A stretch of DNA of 64,000 bases from Proteiniphilum sp. UBA4977 (GCA_002398565.1 DGZP01000064.1:21178-85177); one strand, 5' to 3'. Positions 44,794-53,886 are shown, counted from the stretch's first letter. Program-made: numbers and translations. The notes: generated by a model not told the origin, from the sequence alone.

Positions 44794-45768
44794 ATGGATC
44801 AAAGTCAGATAATAAAGGATTTTTTACGGGAGGAGCTCCTGCTTTTCGATGATTATCTCCGTGAGGCGGTTAAAAGTAACAACCCGCGCGTGTCGGAAAT
44901 GATTACCTATATATTTAACACGGAAGGTAAACGATTGAGACCTACACTTGTGTTATTGACCGCAAAAGCCTGCGGGCATATTATTCCTGAAACTTATCAT
45001 GGCGCCGTGACGGTGGAGTTGTTACATACTGCCACGCTTATACACGATGATGTGATCGACAAATCGGACATGCGACGGGGAAAACGATCCATAAATGCAG
45101 TATATGACAATGTCAAAGCTGTACTGATAGGAGATTATCTTTTATCTACCGCATTGATGGAGAGTGTAAAAACAAATGATCTTGCTATAGTAAGTATCAT
45201 GGCGGAGTTAGGCCAAAACCTTTCGGAGGGTGAACTGAATCAATATTCTTTAGCCAGTGAAGTCATTGTCGACGAAGATGCCTATTTTGAAGTGATAGAC
45301 AAGAAAACAGCTTCGTTAATGCGTGCCAGCATCGTCATCGGAGCCATTACGGGTGGCGCAGAAAAGGAAACGATTGATAAATTCAGCAAACTGGGAAAGC
45401 TTCTAGGTATCTGTTTCCAGATCAGGGACGATATTTTCGATTATTTTCAGGCCGACATCGGGAAGCCAACCGGCAATGATATCCGGGAAGGAAAGATTAC
45501 GTTGCCGCTAATTTATGCATTGCAAAACAGTCCTGATGGAGTGGGTGAGGAGATGAAACAGATTATCGAATCACGTGAGTATAGTGAGGAGAATATCAGG
45601 AAGCTGATAACCTTCGCAAAAGAATATCAAGGTGTGGAGTATGCCTACAACAAGATGAATCAGTTTCTTTCTGAAGCGGAAGCAATCATAGCCGATTTTG
45701 CATTCGACGGCGGCATCAAGTCGCTGATGCAGCTTTTCCTGACCTATCTGAAAGAACGTGTTTACTAA
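44794..45768 (+). CDS. Polyprenyl diphosphate synthase
   Basis: The 324-residue protein carries both aspartate-rich motifs of trans-prenyltransferases. The first is LIHDDVIDKSDMRRGKRS near residue 87 and the second is QIRDDIFDYF near residue 212, together with GKRLRPTLVLL. It elongates allylic diphosphates with isopentenyl diphosphate and probably supplies the menaquinone side chain, as IspB/HepT-type enzymes do. Chain length cannot be read reliably. The gene is monocistronic and ends in a strong shared terminator. Confidence 0.9.
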   Translation: MDQSQIIKDFLREELLLFDDYLREAVKSNNPRVSEMITYIFNTEGKRLRPTLVLLTAKACGHIIPETYHGAVTVELLHTATLIHDDVIDKSDMRRGKRSINAVYDNVKAVLIGDYLLSTALMESVKTNDLAIVSIMAELGQNLSEGELNQYSLASEVIVDEDAYFEVIDKKTASLMRASIVIGAITGGAEKETIDKFSKLGKLLGICFQIRDDIFDYFQADIGKPTGNDIREGKITLPLIYALQNSPDGVGEEMKQIIESREYSEENIRKLITFAKEYQGVEYAYNKMNQFLSEAEAIIADFAFDGGIKSLMQLFLTYLKERVY

Positions 45769-45770
45769 AA

Positions 45771-45808
45771 CAGATATCACTCCGCGGGGGAGTGATATCT
45801 GACTTTTT
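45771..45808. terminator. Bidirectional intrinsic terminator
   Basis: A perfect 13-bp stem (CAGATATCACTCC at 45771-45783 with its complement at 45789-45801) and a 5-nt loop are followed by T-rich sequence on the plus strand and by TTTT on the minus strand. It serves both the polyprenyl synthetase gene and the convergent hsp20 gene. Confidence 0.9.
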
Positions 45809-45809
45809 C

Positions 45810-46235
45810 TTATTGAATTTCTATCTGCCTTGAATTGGATTTTATCTCTTCCTCAACGGTAGGTATGTCCACCGTCAGCACACCGTTTTCTACCTTTGCA
45901 GAAATTTTATCCTTTACCACGTTATCGGGGAGGATCATTCTTCTTTGAAACTGTGCGTAGGAGAATTCACGTCTCAGATAGGAACCTTTCCTGTCCTTGT
46001 CTTCGGTTTGACTTTTTTTCTCGAATTCAATTACTAGATTGTTCGACTCATCCAGTCTCACGGTACAATCTTCACGGGTCATACCGGGAGCTGCTACTTC
46101 TACTGTAAAACCGTTGTCGTTCTGCTGAATGTTGATTGCAGGCACCGATTTGTTGCTCTGTTCCATCCATTCGTTGCCGAAGAAGTCGTTGAAGACACTC
46201 GGCAGCCAGTTGTTTGTACGTCTGATTATTGCCAT
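45810..46235 (-). CDS. Hsp20/alpha-crystallin small heat-shock protein
   Basis: The 141-residue protein has a short N-terminal arm (LPSVFNDFFGNEWMEQ) and an alpha-crystallin domain at about residues 33-125 (GFTVEVAAPGMTREDCTVRL, YAQFQRRMILPDNV, AKVENGVLTVDIPT). The C-terminal RQIEIQ contains the I-x-I motif that joins oligomers. It is an ATP-independent holdase chaperone. The upstream region has no TAnnTTTG element but contains three related repeats, which fits special heat-shock control. Confidence 0.93.
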   Translation of the reverse strand: MAIIRRTNNWLPSVFNDFFGNEWMEQSNKSVPAINIQQNDNGFTVEVAAPGMTREDCTVRLDESNNLVIEFEKKSQTEDKDRKGSYLRREFSYAQFQRRMILPDNVVKDKISAKVENGVLTVDIPTVEEEIKSNSRQIEIQ

Positions 46236-46280
46236 AATTTTATCCTTTCTTTTTATTATTTTAGTTTATACTCTTAACCG

Positions 46281-46394
46281 GACAAATTATGTGCCGAACC
46301 ACTACCGGGCGAAATGAGCATCAAAAAGAGACAAAATGGCATCTTTTTTAGTTATATATAGACGAGAAAACACACAAATCGGACATAATGGCAT
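46281..46394 (-). promoter_or_regulatory. Candidate heat-shock control region of hsp20
   Basis: On the minus strand TGCCATTATGTC (46393-46382) and TGCCATTTTGTC (46341-46330) are two near-identical sites about 52 bp apart. A third, weaker GGCACATAATTTGTC (46295-46281) lies nearest the gene. This last one has GG, 10 bp, then GT, close to a sigma-54 -24/-12 promoter (GG-N10-GC). A plausible reading is a sigma-54-like promoter with two upstream activator sites, but it is unproved. Confidence 0.4.
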
Positions 46395-46408
46395 GACTTG
46401 TTGAATGA

Positions 46409-47977
46409 TTATTCCAGGATGCGGTAGAGCTTTGTCCCAAAATGTGATTTTCCAAATCGGTCTGTTGCCTTTACTTCGATGGTATGTTCACCGGGAGCAA
46501 GATCTAGCATTAGCGGTGCACTCCACAGGTGTGTACTGTTTACCGCGTTGGAAGGGCGACGTCCCGGCAACAGTTTGTCGGTAACATCCCATTCGTAAAG
46601 TTTTGCATTGTAACTTGGGTCAATAGCCTGAATATAGTTCATTTTACGCCATGCTCCCTGATCAATCCTGTATTCTACCAAATCGTTTTTGCTTCCCATA
46701 AAGAAATTGACCACTATTTGCGAGGTGGTTCTGCCTTTATAAGGAACAACCCTGGGCGCAAAGATATTCATCTGATACTCCTCCTCTCTTCCGGCCACCT
46801 TGTAATCTACGGTATATTGATTCCCCTGAATATTAAGAAAAACATATCCTTGTGGCGTTCCATCGCGCATAGTTGCGTCAGGCATGCCGTTTGAATCATG
46901 CTTGCCAGAATACCAGTCGCCCGAAGTAGTCCCCACGTTATATTCATGCAGTGGTTTGTTTCCTTTCCAGCCATTGATTTCTGTATATTCAATCTGATCC
47001 TGCAAATGGGTGTGTGCCGACATGATCAGTACATTTTCATAAGGTTTAAGTAGATCGAAAACCCGTTGCCGGTCTTCCAGTCGGAAAGAGTTTCCCGTAT
47101 CGTCTTTCATCTGAATGTGTTGCGACAGTACGACAAGTTTATCGGCAGGAACATGTTTCAGGTTGTTTTCCAGAAAACGAAGCTGATCTTCCCGATAACC
47201 TGCCCAGTAACCTTTTCCGTCCCTCGGGTCAGGATACAGGATATCGTCGAGGATAATGAAATGGGCATTTCCGTAATTGAACGAATAGTTGGCACTGCCG
47301 AAGTTTTTTTCAAATGTCTCATCCGAGAGGATGTCGGTGGGTGCATCCAAATTCATGTCGTGGTTCCCCATCACGTTGTACCAGGGTAGTTTCAGGTGAC
47401 GCATCCTTTCTTTGTAAACGGGTTGCAAGTCGAGATTGTCGCCTACAATGTCGCCCAGACTGATTCCAAAGAGCGTATTCTCTTTTTTCTTTACATCCTC
47501 CACAATCTTTTTTGTGAAATAATCCATATCCTGGATGGAGTAGGGCTGCGGATCGCCAAAGATGATCGCTGAGAAATTGTCCGGCTCCTCTTGTCTGAAA
47601 AGGGCAAAGTCAACCGACTTAGGCAACTTGCCTGTAGGAGTTGTACCCTTGTACTTGAATTTGTCTGGTGAACCATCCGGTTTGTAGTGATAGTAGAACT
47701 GCGGGATAAAATCTTCATCCACAGTCATGCCGTATCCTTTGGGTTTGATCACGAAAATGGTGTTGCCTGCTTCTATAGGAAGCGTATAGAAGCCGTTCCT
47801 ATCGGTGAGTACCACCTCGGTTCCATTTGACAGGGCCACATTTGCAATGCCGGCTTCACGACGGTCTTTCTTCCCATTTTTATTTGCGTCCTCATACACA
47901 TAACCTCCCGCCAATTGCTGCGAATAGGCTGCAGCTGCAATAAATAGTAAAGTCAGGGAGAGCAGGTTTTTCTTCAT
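46409..47977 (-). CDS. Secreted calcineurin-like phosphoesterase
   Basis: The 522-residue protein has a signal peptide (LLSLTLLFIAAAAYSQQ) and an SdrD-B/collagen-binding-like N-terminal domain (GGYVYEDANKNGKKDRREAG). The metallophosphoesterase domain follows, with its metal ligands in FGDPQPYS, GDIVGDN, GNHD and SAHTHL, and then a C-terminal beta domain. It is expected to be a periplasmic, two-metal phosphatase or phosphodiesterase; the substrate is unknown. Its promoter (48042-48086) has the same 11-bp box register as the receptor operons, so it may belong to a phosphate-starvation regulon. Confidence 0.88.
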   Translation of the reverse strand: MKKNLLSLTLLFIAAAAYSQQLAGGYVYEDANKNGKKDRREAGIANVALSNGTEVVLTDRNGFYTLPIEAGNTIFVIKPKGYGMTVDEDFIPQFYYHYKPDGSPDKFKYKGTTPTGKLPKSVDFALFRQEEPDNFSAIIFGDPQPYSIQDMDYFTKKIVEDVKKKENTLFGISLGDIVGDNLDLQPVYKERMRHLKLPWYNVMGNHDMNLDAPTDILSDETFEKNFGSANYSFNYGNAHFIILDDILYPDPRDGKGYWAGYREDQLRFLENNLKHVPADKLVVLSQHIQMKDDTGNSFRLEDRQRVFDLLKPYENVLIMSAHTHLQDQIEYTEINGWKGNKPLHEYNVGTTSGDWYSGKHDSNGMPDATMRDGTPQGYVFLNIQGNQYTVDYKVAGREEEYQMNIFAPRVVPYKGRTTSQIVVNFFMGSKNDLVEYRIDQGAWRKMNYIQAIDPSYNAKLYEWDVTDKLLPGRRPSNAVNSTHLWSAPLMLDLAPGEHTIEVKATDRFGKSHFGTKLYRILE

Positions 47978-48041
47978 ATTATTTGTTTTTATTTTGTTGA
48001 TTTATACTTCTGATTCTTCATTGTTTGAAATAGACTGAGCG

Positions 48042-48086
48042 CAAAAATATGTCTTTTATTTTACTTTTTCGTTACAAAACAATGAA
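48042..48086 (-). promoter_or_regulatory. Promoter of the phosphoesterase gene with Pho-box-like repeats
   Basis: On the minus strand TTCATT, GTAACG and GTAAAA begin 37, 26 and 15 bp upstream of the -7 element TATTTTTG (48049-48042), each 11 bp apart. The register equals that at 7157, 11796 and 19470, although the sequence around the boxes is otherwise different. Confidence 0.55.
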
Positions 48087-48156
48087 GTTTTCCAAACAGA
48101 AAGAACGGACATTGCTGTCCGCCCTTTCACATATTGTATCTTGAATCCAGCTGATA

Positions 48157-49630
48157 TTAATATTTCCAGTTAGCCTTTTCTTCTATTTCTGCTGTCTTGT
48201 CGACTGGTACCAGAGTAAATCCCCAGTGGTAATCCCTGTAGGCAGGGATGCTGTATTCTGGTAGTGGACGCGCCCCCCCAGCTGTTGTATCCGGCTACTC
48301 CCTGCTGTTTCATATCAATGCAGACCTCCACGAAATTGCGCGGCGTGATGTCGTTGATATGTGTGTGACGCGGACGGTTATTTTTTGCCTCCACTTCCGA
48401 GCGTGCTGCAATTTCTTCGCTACTGAAATTATTCCACTGATAGGGCCGGTATGTGGTCTCTTCCGAATCAAAGTCTTCCACACTGTTGCGGAGTGCGTTG
48501 AAGCCAATAGTACTGTCCGCAACCAGTATGAGTCCTTTTTGGCCGTTTGTGAGGGCCACCCAGCGAGTATCAGTCCTATGCCCGTTTTCCTGCGGACGTA
48601 CATAGGGGGAAATAATTCTTTTCGGCTGTTGTCCTGTACAGACCTACTTTCAACCCTGAAGCCCTGGCAATATAGTTCTCACCCGGGCCCCTGCCAAAAT
48701 AAGTCACTTTATTCATAGTAGCAGGCAAACGAAAACGAATGCCGATACGCGGAATATTCAGTACCGGGGATGTATTGTGTGTTGTGGAGACTTCCGGAGA
48801 GAAAGTGGCTGTCTGTGTGGCCTCTGAAACTGGAATCTGTTTTTCCTGTAACTCCGTGGACAAGAAATCAACAGACACCTTTACTATCCCCGAGGGAAAC
48901 ATCTCTTTCAATACCACTCATGCGCCAGAAATCTTGCGCTTCAAGATAAGATCCTGTGCTCCAGCGAAATATTTTTAAGACGAGTGAGTTTTTTCCCGGT
49001 TTCACATATTTATTGATCCGGAACTCTGCGGCCTTTTTGGAATCTTCACTGTAACCGGCCTCTTTTCCGTTGATGTATACGTATACACCTGATTTGGCAG
49101 CATCGATACAGAGAAAAATCTCCCTGTCGTTCCAGTCTTCGGGAATTACGATCTCCCTTCGATACACACCAACCGGATTCTGTTCCGGCAGATAGGGTGG
49201 GGCCATCTTTGGAAAACGGGTAACGGGATCTCTTTCTACAAATTCATACGGATGAGTCACGTAGAATAGGTATACCAAAACCCTGTATCTCCCGGTTACC
49301 AGGAACCCTTATATCTTTCCATCCCGTGAGGGAGACGATTGAATCGGTAATATTCTCAGGAAGGTTTTTGTATCCGTTCACAAAATAAAACTTCCATATT
49401 CCGTTGAGGGATAAATAGTACTTACTCTGTTCAAACCGGGACTGCAACGCGTCCTGCCTGCTGTCATATGTCATGAACTGCGTGCGCGGATATTCTTTGT
49501 TTACCTGTACAACGTTCAGATCCTGCCAGTATGGAAGTTTTCGCAAACCGGATGTCACTCTGGTTTCCTGTGCGTGCAGAGTATTGAATGACAGCACACT
49601 TATCGCAGCTACCAATAAAAATATTTTCAT
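48157..49630 (-). pseudogene. Decayed GH2 beta-galactosidase (LacZ-like) without catalytic domain
   Basis: Pieces of one LacZ-like protein lie in several frames. The N-terminal part has a signal peptide and LNGIWKFYFVNGYKNLPENI...WKDIRVPGNREIQGFG. After a frameshift near 49265 come VTHPYEFV and the jelly-roll domain up to FWRMSGIERDV. The sequence then jumps to the C-terminal small-chain domain (VTYFGRGPGENYI), so the whole catalytic barrel, some 550-600 residues, is missing. Two more frameshifts lie at a C run near 48608 and a G run near 48275. The true end is EEKANWKY with a stop at 48157. It cannot make an active enzyme. Confidence 0.88.
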
Positions 49631-49651
49631 TAAAACTAGATTTGTTGCGAT

Positions 49652-50521
49652 TTATATCCGATTTATTTCAGATAACAGGGTATCAGCCAGTCGGCTTGCT
49701 CCGATCCTGAAAAGGGTAGGTGTACACCATTCTTCTCCCAGCATTTCTTTGACAAGGGTGTAATATTTGACAGCATCGGAGGTGGTGGAAACTCCGCCAG
49801 ATACTTTCAATCCTATTTTACGGCCTGTTTTTTCATGATAGGATTTTATTGCATGGCATATCACCCAGGCCGCTTCCAGTGTTGCTCCCGGAAAACCTTT
49901 TCCTGTTGATGTTTTCAAAAAATCGGCACCGGAATAAAGTGCAAGGATGGCAGCGTTGTGTATAAGCGATCCTGTCTTCAATGCTCCAGTTTCGAGGATA
50001 ACTTTCAGCGTTGCATGGCGACATGCCTCTTTAATTTCAGAGAGCTCCTCGCACATTTCCTCATATTCTTCTCCGAGGAGCAGCCCCACATTGAGTACCA
50101 CATCAATTTCATCTGCACCGTCGGCCACTGCCAGCGCCGTTTCAGCTACCTTCACCTCTGTAAAGGTCTGCGACGATGGAAAACCGGCCGATACACAGGC
50201 TATTTTTACGTCGGCGGTCAACGCTTCCTTTACAGTGTGTGCAAAATTTGGATATACACAGATGGCTGCCACATTTCCCACTTCCGGAGTGGAACCTTCG
50301 AAGCCGTTCACCTGTTCAACGAACTTCCAGACACTTTCACGGGTGTCTGTTGTATTGAGCGTGGTGAGGTCAATACAGCCATAGATCTTCTTATAGACCT
50401 CTCTGTTGTTGTTCTCTTCAAATTTTTCTGCAACAAGCCGTTCTGCCTGCTCGCCTATTTCTCTGTCTGTCAATGTAAGCGGATGGTTCCTGATGGCTTT
50501 TAAATATTTGTCTGATTCCAT
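49652..50521 (-). CDS. deoC: Deoxyribose-phosphate aldolase
   Basis: DeoC splits 2-deoxyribose 5-phosphate into acetaldehyde and glyceraldehyde 3-phosphate in deoxynucleoside breakdown. The 289-residue protein has the Schiff-base lysine in DFLKTSTGKGFPG (Lys203), and DEIDVVLNVG and LKVSGGVSTTSDAVKYY are also typical. An N-terminal extension of about 40 residues precedes the barrel. It is the last gene of the uvrC-dtd-mazG-deoC run, 12 bp after the mazG-like gene. The grouping suggests salvage and housecleaning of nucleotides. Confidence 0.95.
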   Translation of the reverse strand: MESDKYLKAIRNHPLTLTDREIGEQAERLVAEKFEENNNREVYKKIYGCIDLTTLNTTDTRESVWKFVEQVNGFEGSTPEVGNVAAICVYPNFAHTVKEALTADVKIACVSAGFPSSQTFTEVKVAETALAVADGADEIDVVLNVGLLLGEEYEEMCEELSEIKEACRHATLKVILETGALKTGSLIHNAAILALYSGADFLKTSTGKGFPGATLEAAWVICHAIKSYHEKTGRKIGLKVSGGVSTTSDAVKYYTLVKEMLGEEWCTPTLFRIGASRLADTLLSEINRI

Positions 50522-50533
50522 TTATTAAAGGTG

Positions 50534-50863
50534 TTAGTGATTTATACGATTATTATTCAGGTGCCTCGTGGCATCTCTTGCTGTTTTCTTTTCAATATTT
50601 TTTTGTAGCGATTCTTCCAGATCTACCCCTGTCTGATTTGCCAGGCAAAGGAGTACCCAGAGCACATCAGCCATCTCATCCGGAAGATTTTTGGATAAAT
50701 CGGACTCTTTAAATGACTGTTCTCCGTATGTTCGTGCCATGATACGGGCCAGTTCACCCACCTCTTCCATCAGGATCGTCATGTTGGTCAGTTCGTTAAA
50801 ATAGCGTACCCCGTATTCATGAATCCATTGATCGACCAGTTTCTGTGCTTCCTTTATTGTCAT
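50534..50863 (-). CDS. MazG-like nucleotide pyrophosphohydrolase
   Basis: The 109-residue, all-helical protein has the MazG-type metal-binding pattern EEVGELARIMA (Glu-x-x-Glu) followed by LPDEMADVLWVLLCLANQTG (Glu-x-x-Asp). Such enzymes hydrolyse nucleoside triphosphates to monophosphates and diphosphate and remove abnormal or excess dNTPs. It lies 39 bp after dtd and 12 bp before deoC, which fits a nucleotide-housecleaning role. Confidence 0.88.
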   Translation of the reverse strand: MTIKEAQKLVDQWIHEYGVRYFNELTNMTILMEEVGELARIMARTYGEQSFKESDLSKNLPDEMADVLWVLLCLANQTGVDLEESLQKNIEKKTARDATRHLNNNRINH

Positions 50864-50902
50864 TGTGCTAAGATTATCGATATGATATTAAAAATATGCC
50901 TG

Positions 50903-51358
50903 TTAATAATCCCTGTTTTTGGAATCGATCCAAATAGTAACAGGTCCGTTGTTTATCAGATGCACCTGCATGTCTGCACCAAATTCACCTGTCTGAACCG
51001 GTTTTTCAAGTAACAAGGATAATTTTTTGCAAAATTGTTCATACAGTGGCACCGATACTTCCGGTCGGGCTGCTCTGATATAGGATGGACGGTTTCCTTT
51101 TTTTGTGTTTGCATGCAGTGTGAATTGGGAAACGATCAGAATTTCTCCATCAATATCCAGGACAGATTTGTTCATTGTACCCTTTTCGTCGTCAAAAATA
51201 CGTAAATTTACAGTTTTCCTGCATAAAATATCGATGTCTTCCTCTGTATCGGAAGCCTCAATTCCAATGAATAGCAGCAGGCCATTTCTGATACTGCTTT
51301 TTTCGACACCGTCAATATTTACGCCCGCGCTGGCAACCCGCTGTATCAACAATCTCAT
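50903..51358 (-). CDS. dtd: D-aminoacyl-tRNA deacylase
   Basis: The 151-residue protein matches Dtd in full. It starts MRLLIQRVASAGVNIDG, the active-site motif is SQFTLHANTKKGNRPSY, and the cross-subunit Gly-Pro motif is NNGPVTIWIDS. It removes D-amino acids (and misloaded glycine) from tRNA in the cytoplasm. It starts 3 bp after uvrC and is clearly cotranscribed with it. Confidence 0.96.
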   Translation of the reverse strand: MRLLIQRVASAGVNIDGVEKSSIRNGLLLFIGIEASDTEEDIDILCRKTVNLRIFDDEKGTMNKSVLDIDGEILIVSQFTLHANTKKGNRPSYIRAARPEVSVPLYEQFCKKLSLLLEKPVQTGEFGADMQVHLINNGPVTIWIDSKNRDY

Positions 51359-51361
51359 AAT

Positions 51362-53200
51362 TCAAAATTTATCAGGTGCATTTTTTCCCAATTCTCCGGT
51401 AGACTCTTTTCCTTCCATGATCCAATTCACGAGAATGGCGGCTTTACTTTTTCCGGCAATTATTGCAATTTCTTCCTCATTTGCCTCTTTTAGACGTTTG
51501 ATGCTTTTGAAATGGGTGAGCAGTTTCTTTTTCGTTTCAGGACCTATACCTTTCACTCCGTCGAGTTCCGAAATTAATTGCGTCTTACTTCTCTTCTGGC
51601 GGTGAAATGTGATTCCAAAGCGATGCGCCTCGTCGCGGAGATGCTGTATTAATTTTAACGTTTCAGAATTCTTGTCGATATAGAGCGGCACTGAATCTCC
51701 CGGGTAATAAATTTCTTCCAAACGCTTCGCAATCCCTATTACGGCAATTTTTCCGTAGAGGCCAATTTTCTGAAGCGATTCCACAGCAGCGTGCAATTGA
51801 CCCTTACCTCCGTCAATCACAATCAGTTGGGGCAGGGGAGAGCCCTCGTTAAGCAGCCGAGAGTAGCGTCTTTCCACAATTTCGCGCATTGATGCATAAT
51901 CATCGGGTCCTGTGACACTCTTTATATTGAAGTGGCGGTAGTCTTTTTTCGAAGGCTTCGCCTTTTTGAAGACCACACATGCCGCCACCGGATTTGTCCC
52001 TTGAATATTGGAATTATCAAAACATTCAATATGCCTGGGTAACTCTTTTAAGCGGAGATCCTTCTGTACCGTTTTTAAGATTCTCGTGGTGCGTTGCTCG
52101 GGGTTCAACATCTCCGCTTTTTTCAGCTTGTCGATCTTATACTGTTTCACATTTTTTTCCGACAGCGACAGGAGGCTTCTTTTTTCACCACGTTGCGGTA
52201 CAACAAATTCAATACCCTGTAATTTCAATTCCGGTATAAATGGTACAATAATTTCTTTCGAATCGCTGCCGAACCGTTGACGCATTTCCAGTATTCCCAT
52301 TCCGAGCAACTCTTCCGGTGTTTCATCGAGCTTCTTTCTATATTCAAAAGTGTACGCCTGGTTGATTGCACCGTTTACTACATGAAGATAATTGATAAAT
52401 GCTGAATTTTCATCCTCTTCAATAGAGAAGACGTCCAGATTGTAATTTATATTACTGATTACCTGAGATTTTTCCCTGAAGTTTTGAATAAGCAACATTT
52501 TTTCCTTCAGTTCGTTCGCTTCTTCGTATCGCAACTGCTGAGACAACAGCTGCATCTTTTCTTCCACTTGTTTCTCTATGAGGTTGATGTTCCCTTTTAG
52601 AATTTCCGCGATCTCGCCGATATTCTTCTGGTAACTTTCCAGCGATTGAAGGCCTTCACACGGACCATCGCAACGCTTGATGTGATACTCGAGGCAGACC
52701 TTGAATTTTCCCGCTGCGATATTTTCGGGTGAGAGGTTAAGGCGGCATGTTCTCACTTTATATATCTTTCGAATAAGTTCCAGAAGGGCATTCACCGAGG
52801 TCACCGATGTGTAGGGGCCGTAATACCTTGAACCGTCTCTCACTATATTTCGTGTTTTATATACACGCGGAAAAAATTCATTTTTTACTACAATGGATGG
52901 ATAGGATTTGTCATCTTTCAGCATCACATTGTAACGCGGCTTCAGCTGCTTGATCAGATTATTCTCCAGCAGAAACGTATCTTCCTCGGTGTTGACAACA
53001 ATGTATTTTATCTTGCATATCTTCCTGACCAGGATTCTTGTTTTGGGATGCTCCTGCACCTTATTGAAATAGGAAGAGACTCTCTTCTTCAGATCCTTTG
53101 CCTTACCTACATAAATGACCGTGCCTTTTTCGTCCACAAACTGGTAACAACCCGGTTGATGGGGTATCACGGCAAGCGTATTTTTTATTTCGTCAGTCAT
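51362..53200 (-). CDS. uvrC: UvrABC excinuclease subunit C
   Basis: The 612-residue protein has the GIY-YIG domain at the N-terminus (HQPGCYQFVDEKGTVIYVGK), a Cys-rich region (CLEYHIKRCDGPCEG) and a UVR motif near residues 205-240. The RNase H-like nuclease domain follows (IECFDNSNIQGTNPVAACVV, LIVIDGGKGQL), with a helix-hairpin-helix pair near the end (ELDGVKGIGPETKKKLLTHF). It makes both incisions in nucleotide excision repair. It is the first gene of the uvrC-dtd-mazG-deoC run. Confidence 0.97.
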   Translation of the reverse strand: MTDEIKNTLAVIPHQPGCYQFVDEKGTVIYVGKAKDLKKRVSSYFNKVQEHPKTRILVRKICKIKYIVVNTEEDTFLLENNLIKQLKPRYNVMLKDDKSYPSIVVKNEFFPRVYKTRNIVRDGSRYYGPYTSVTSVNALLELIRKIYKVRTCRLNLSPENIAAGKFKVCLEYHIKRCDGPCEGLQSLESYQKNIGEIAEILKGNINLIEKQVEEKMQLLSQQLRYEEANELKEKMLLIQNFREKSQVISNINYNLDVFSIEEDENSAFINYLHVVNGAINQAYTFEYRKKLDETPEELLGMGILEMRQRFGSDSKEIIVPFIPELKLQGIEFVVPQRGEKRSLLSLSEKNVKQYKIDKLKKAEMLNPEQRTTRILKTVQKDLRLKELPRHIECFDNSNIQGTNPVAACVVFKKAKPSKKDYRHFNIKSVTGPDDYASMREIVERRYSRLLNEGSPLPQLIVIDGGKGQLHAAVESLQKIGLYGKIAVIGIAKRLEEIYYPGDSVPLYIDKNSETLKLIQHLRDEAHRFGITFHRQKRSKTQLISELDGVKGIGPETKKKLLTHFKSIKRLKEANEEEIAIIAGKSKAAILVNWIMEGKESTGELGKNAPDKF

Positions 53201-53225
53201 TTTATTTCAGGAAATTTTACACGTG

Positions 53226-53233
53226 CAAAAATA
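53226..53233 (-). promoter_or_regulatory. -7 promoter element of uvrC
   Basis: TATTTTTG on the minus strand fits TAnnTTTG about 30 nt before the uvrC ATG. The sequence just downstream holds an ACGTGT motif of no clear meaning. Confidence 0.5.
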
Positions 53234-53332
53234 CAAAATAAAACCCATTTTTGCCTATGATGCTTTTAAGGCAAAAATGAGTCCTTTCTCGCATGTGTTT
53301 TAAAAGAGGAATACCGGTGATTAGCGGTAGTT

Positions 53333-53863
53333 CTATACTGAAAATTTCAGGATGGTATCTATTTCAACTTCTTCTGGGAACAGTTTCCGTGCATGCAATT
53401 CTTCAAGTTCGATCAGGAAGTTTATATAAATTTTTCTGACACCCTGTTTCCTGATCAGGTTGTAGGCTGCCAGCATAGTCCCACCGGTGGCAAGCAAATC
53501 GTCGTGTATTAAAACCACGTCTTCTTCACTTAGTGCATCGGCATGGATTTGAATGGCATCATCGCCATATTCTTTGACATAGGCTTCTTCAATGACCTGG
53601 TAAGGCAATTTACCCGGCTTGCGAACCGGAACAAATCCCGCGCCCAACTGAATAGCAAGTGCAGGACCCATGAAAAATCCGCGTGATTCTATTCCCACGA
53701 CCTTCGTTATTCCTTTGTTACGATATTTTTCAACCAGGATTTCCGAGAGTTCCTTCAGATGTTCCGGCGATTGAAAGAGGGTCGTAATGTCTTTGAACTG
53801 AATGCCCGGAATTGGAAAGTCAGGGATATTCCTGACTGCGGAAGTAAGTGTTTCGATGCTCAT
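53333..53863 (-). CDS. apt: Adenine phosphoribosyltransferase
   Basis: Apt converts adenine and PRPP to AMP. The 176-residue protein has the family start IPDFPIPGIQFKDITTLF, the VGIESRGFFMGPALA segment and the PRPP-binding motif DVVLIHDDLLATGGTMLAA. The gene lies 47 bp downstream of mnmG, and the gap contains a parS site. Confidence 0.96.
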   Translation of the reverse strand: MSIETLTSAVRNIPDFPIPGIQFKDITTLFQSPEHLKELSEILVEKYRNKGITKVVGIESRGFFMGPALAIQLGAGFVPVRKPGKLPYQVIEEAYVKEYGDDAIQIHADALSEEDVVLIHDDLLATGGTMLAAYNLIRKQGVRKIYINFLIELEELHARKLFPEEVEIDTILKFSV

Positions 53864-53886
53864 TTTTCTATTTATGTTTTCTGAAT

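Noticed and set aside
48170..48917. Short open frames in the GH2 region as separate genes
   Set aside because: Joined across small frameshifts they give one continuous LacZ C-terminal domain, so they are parts of one pseudogene.
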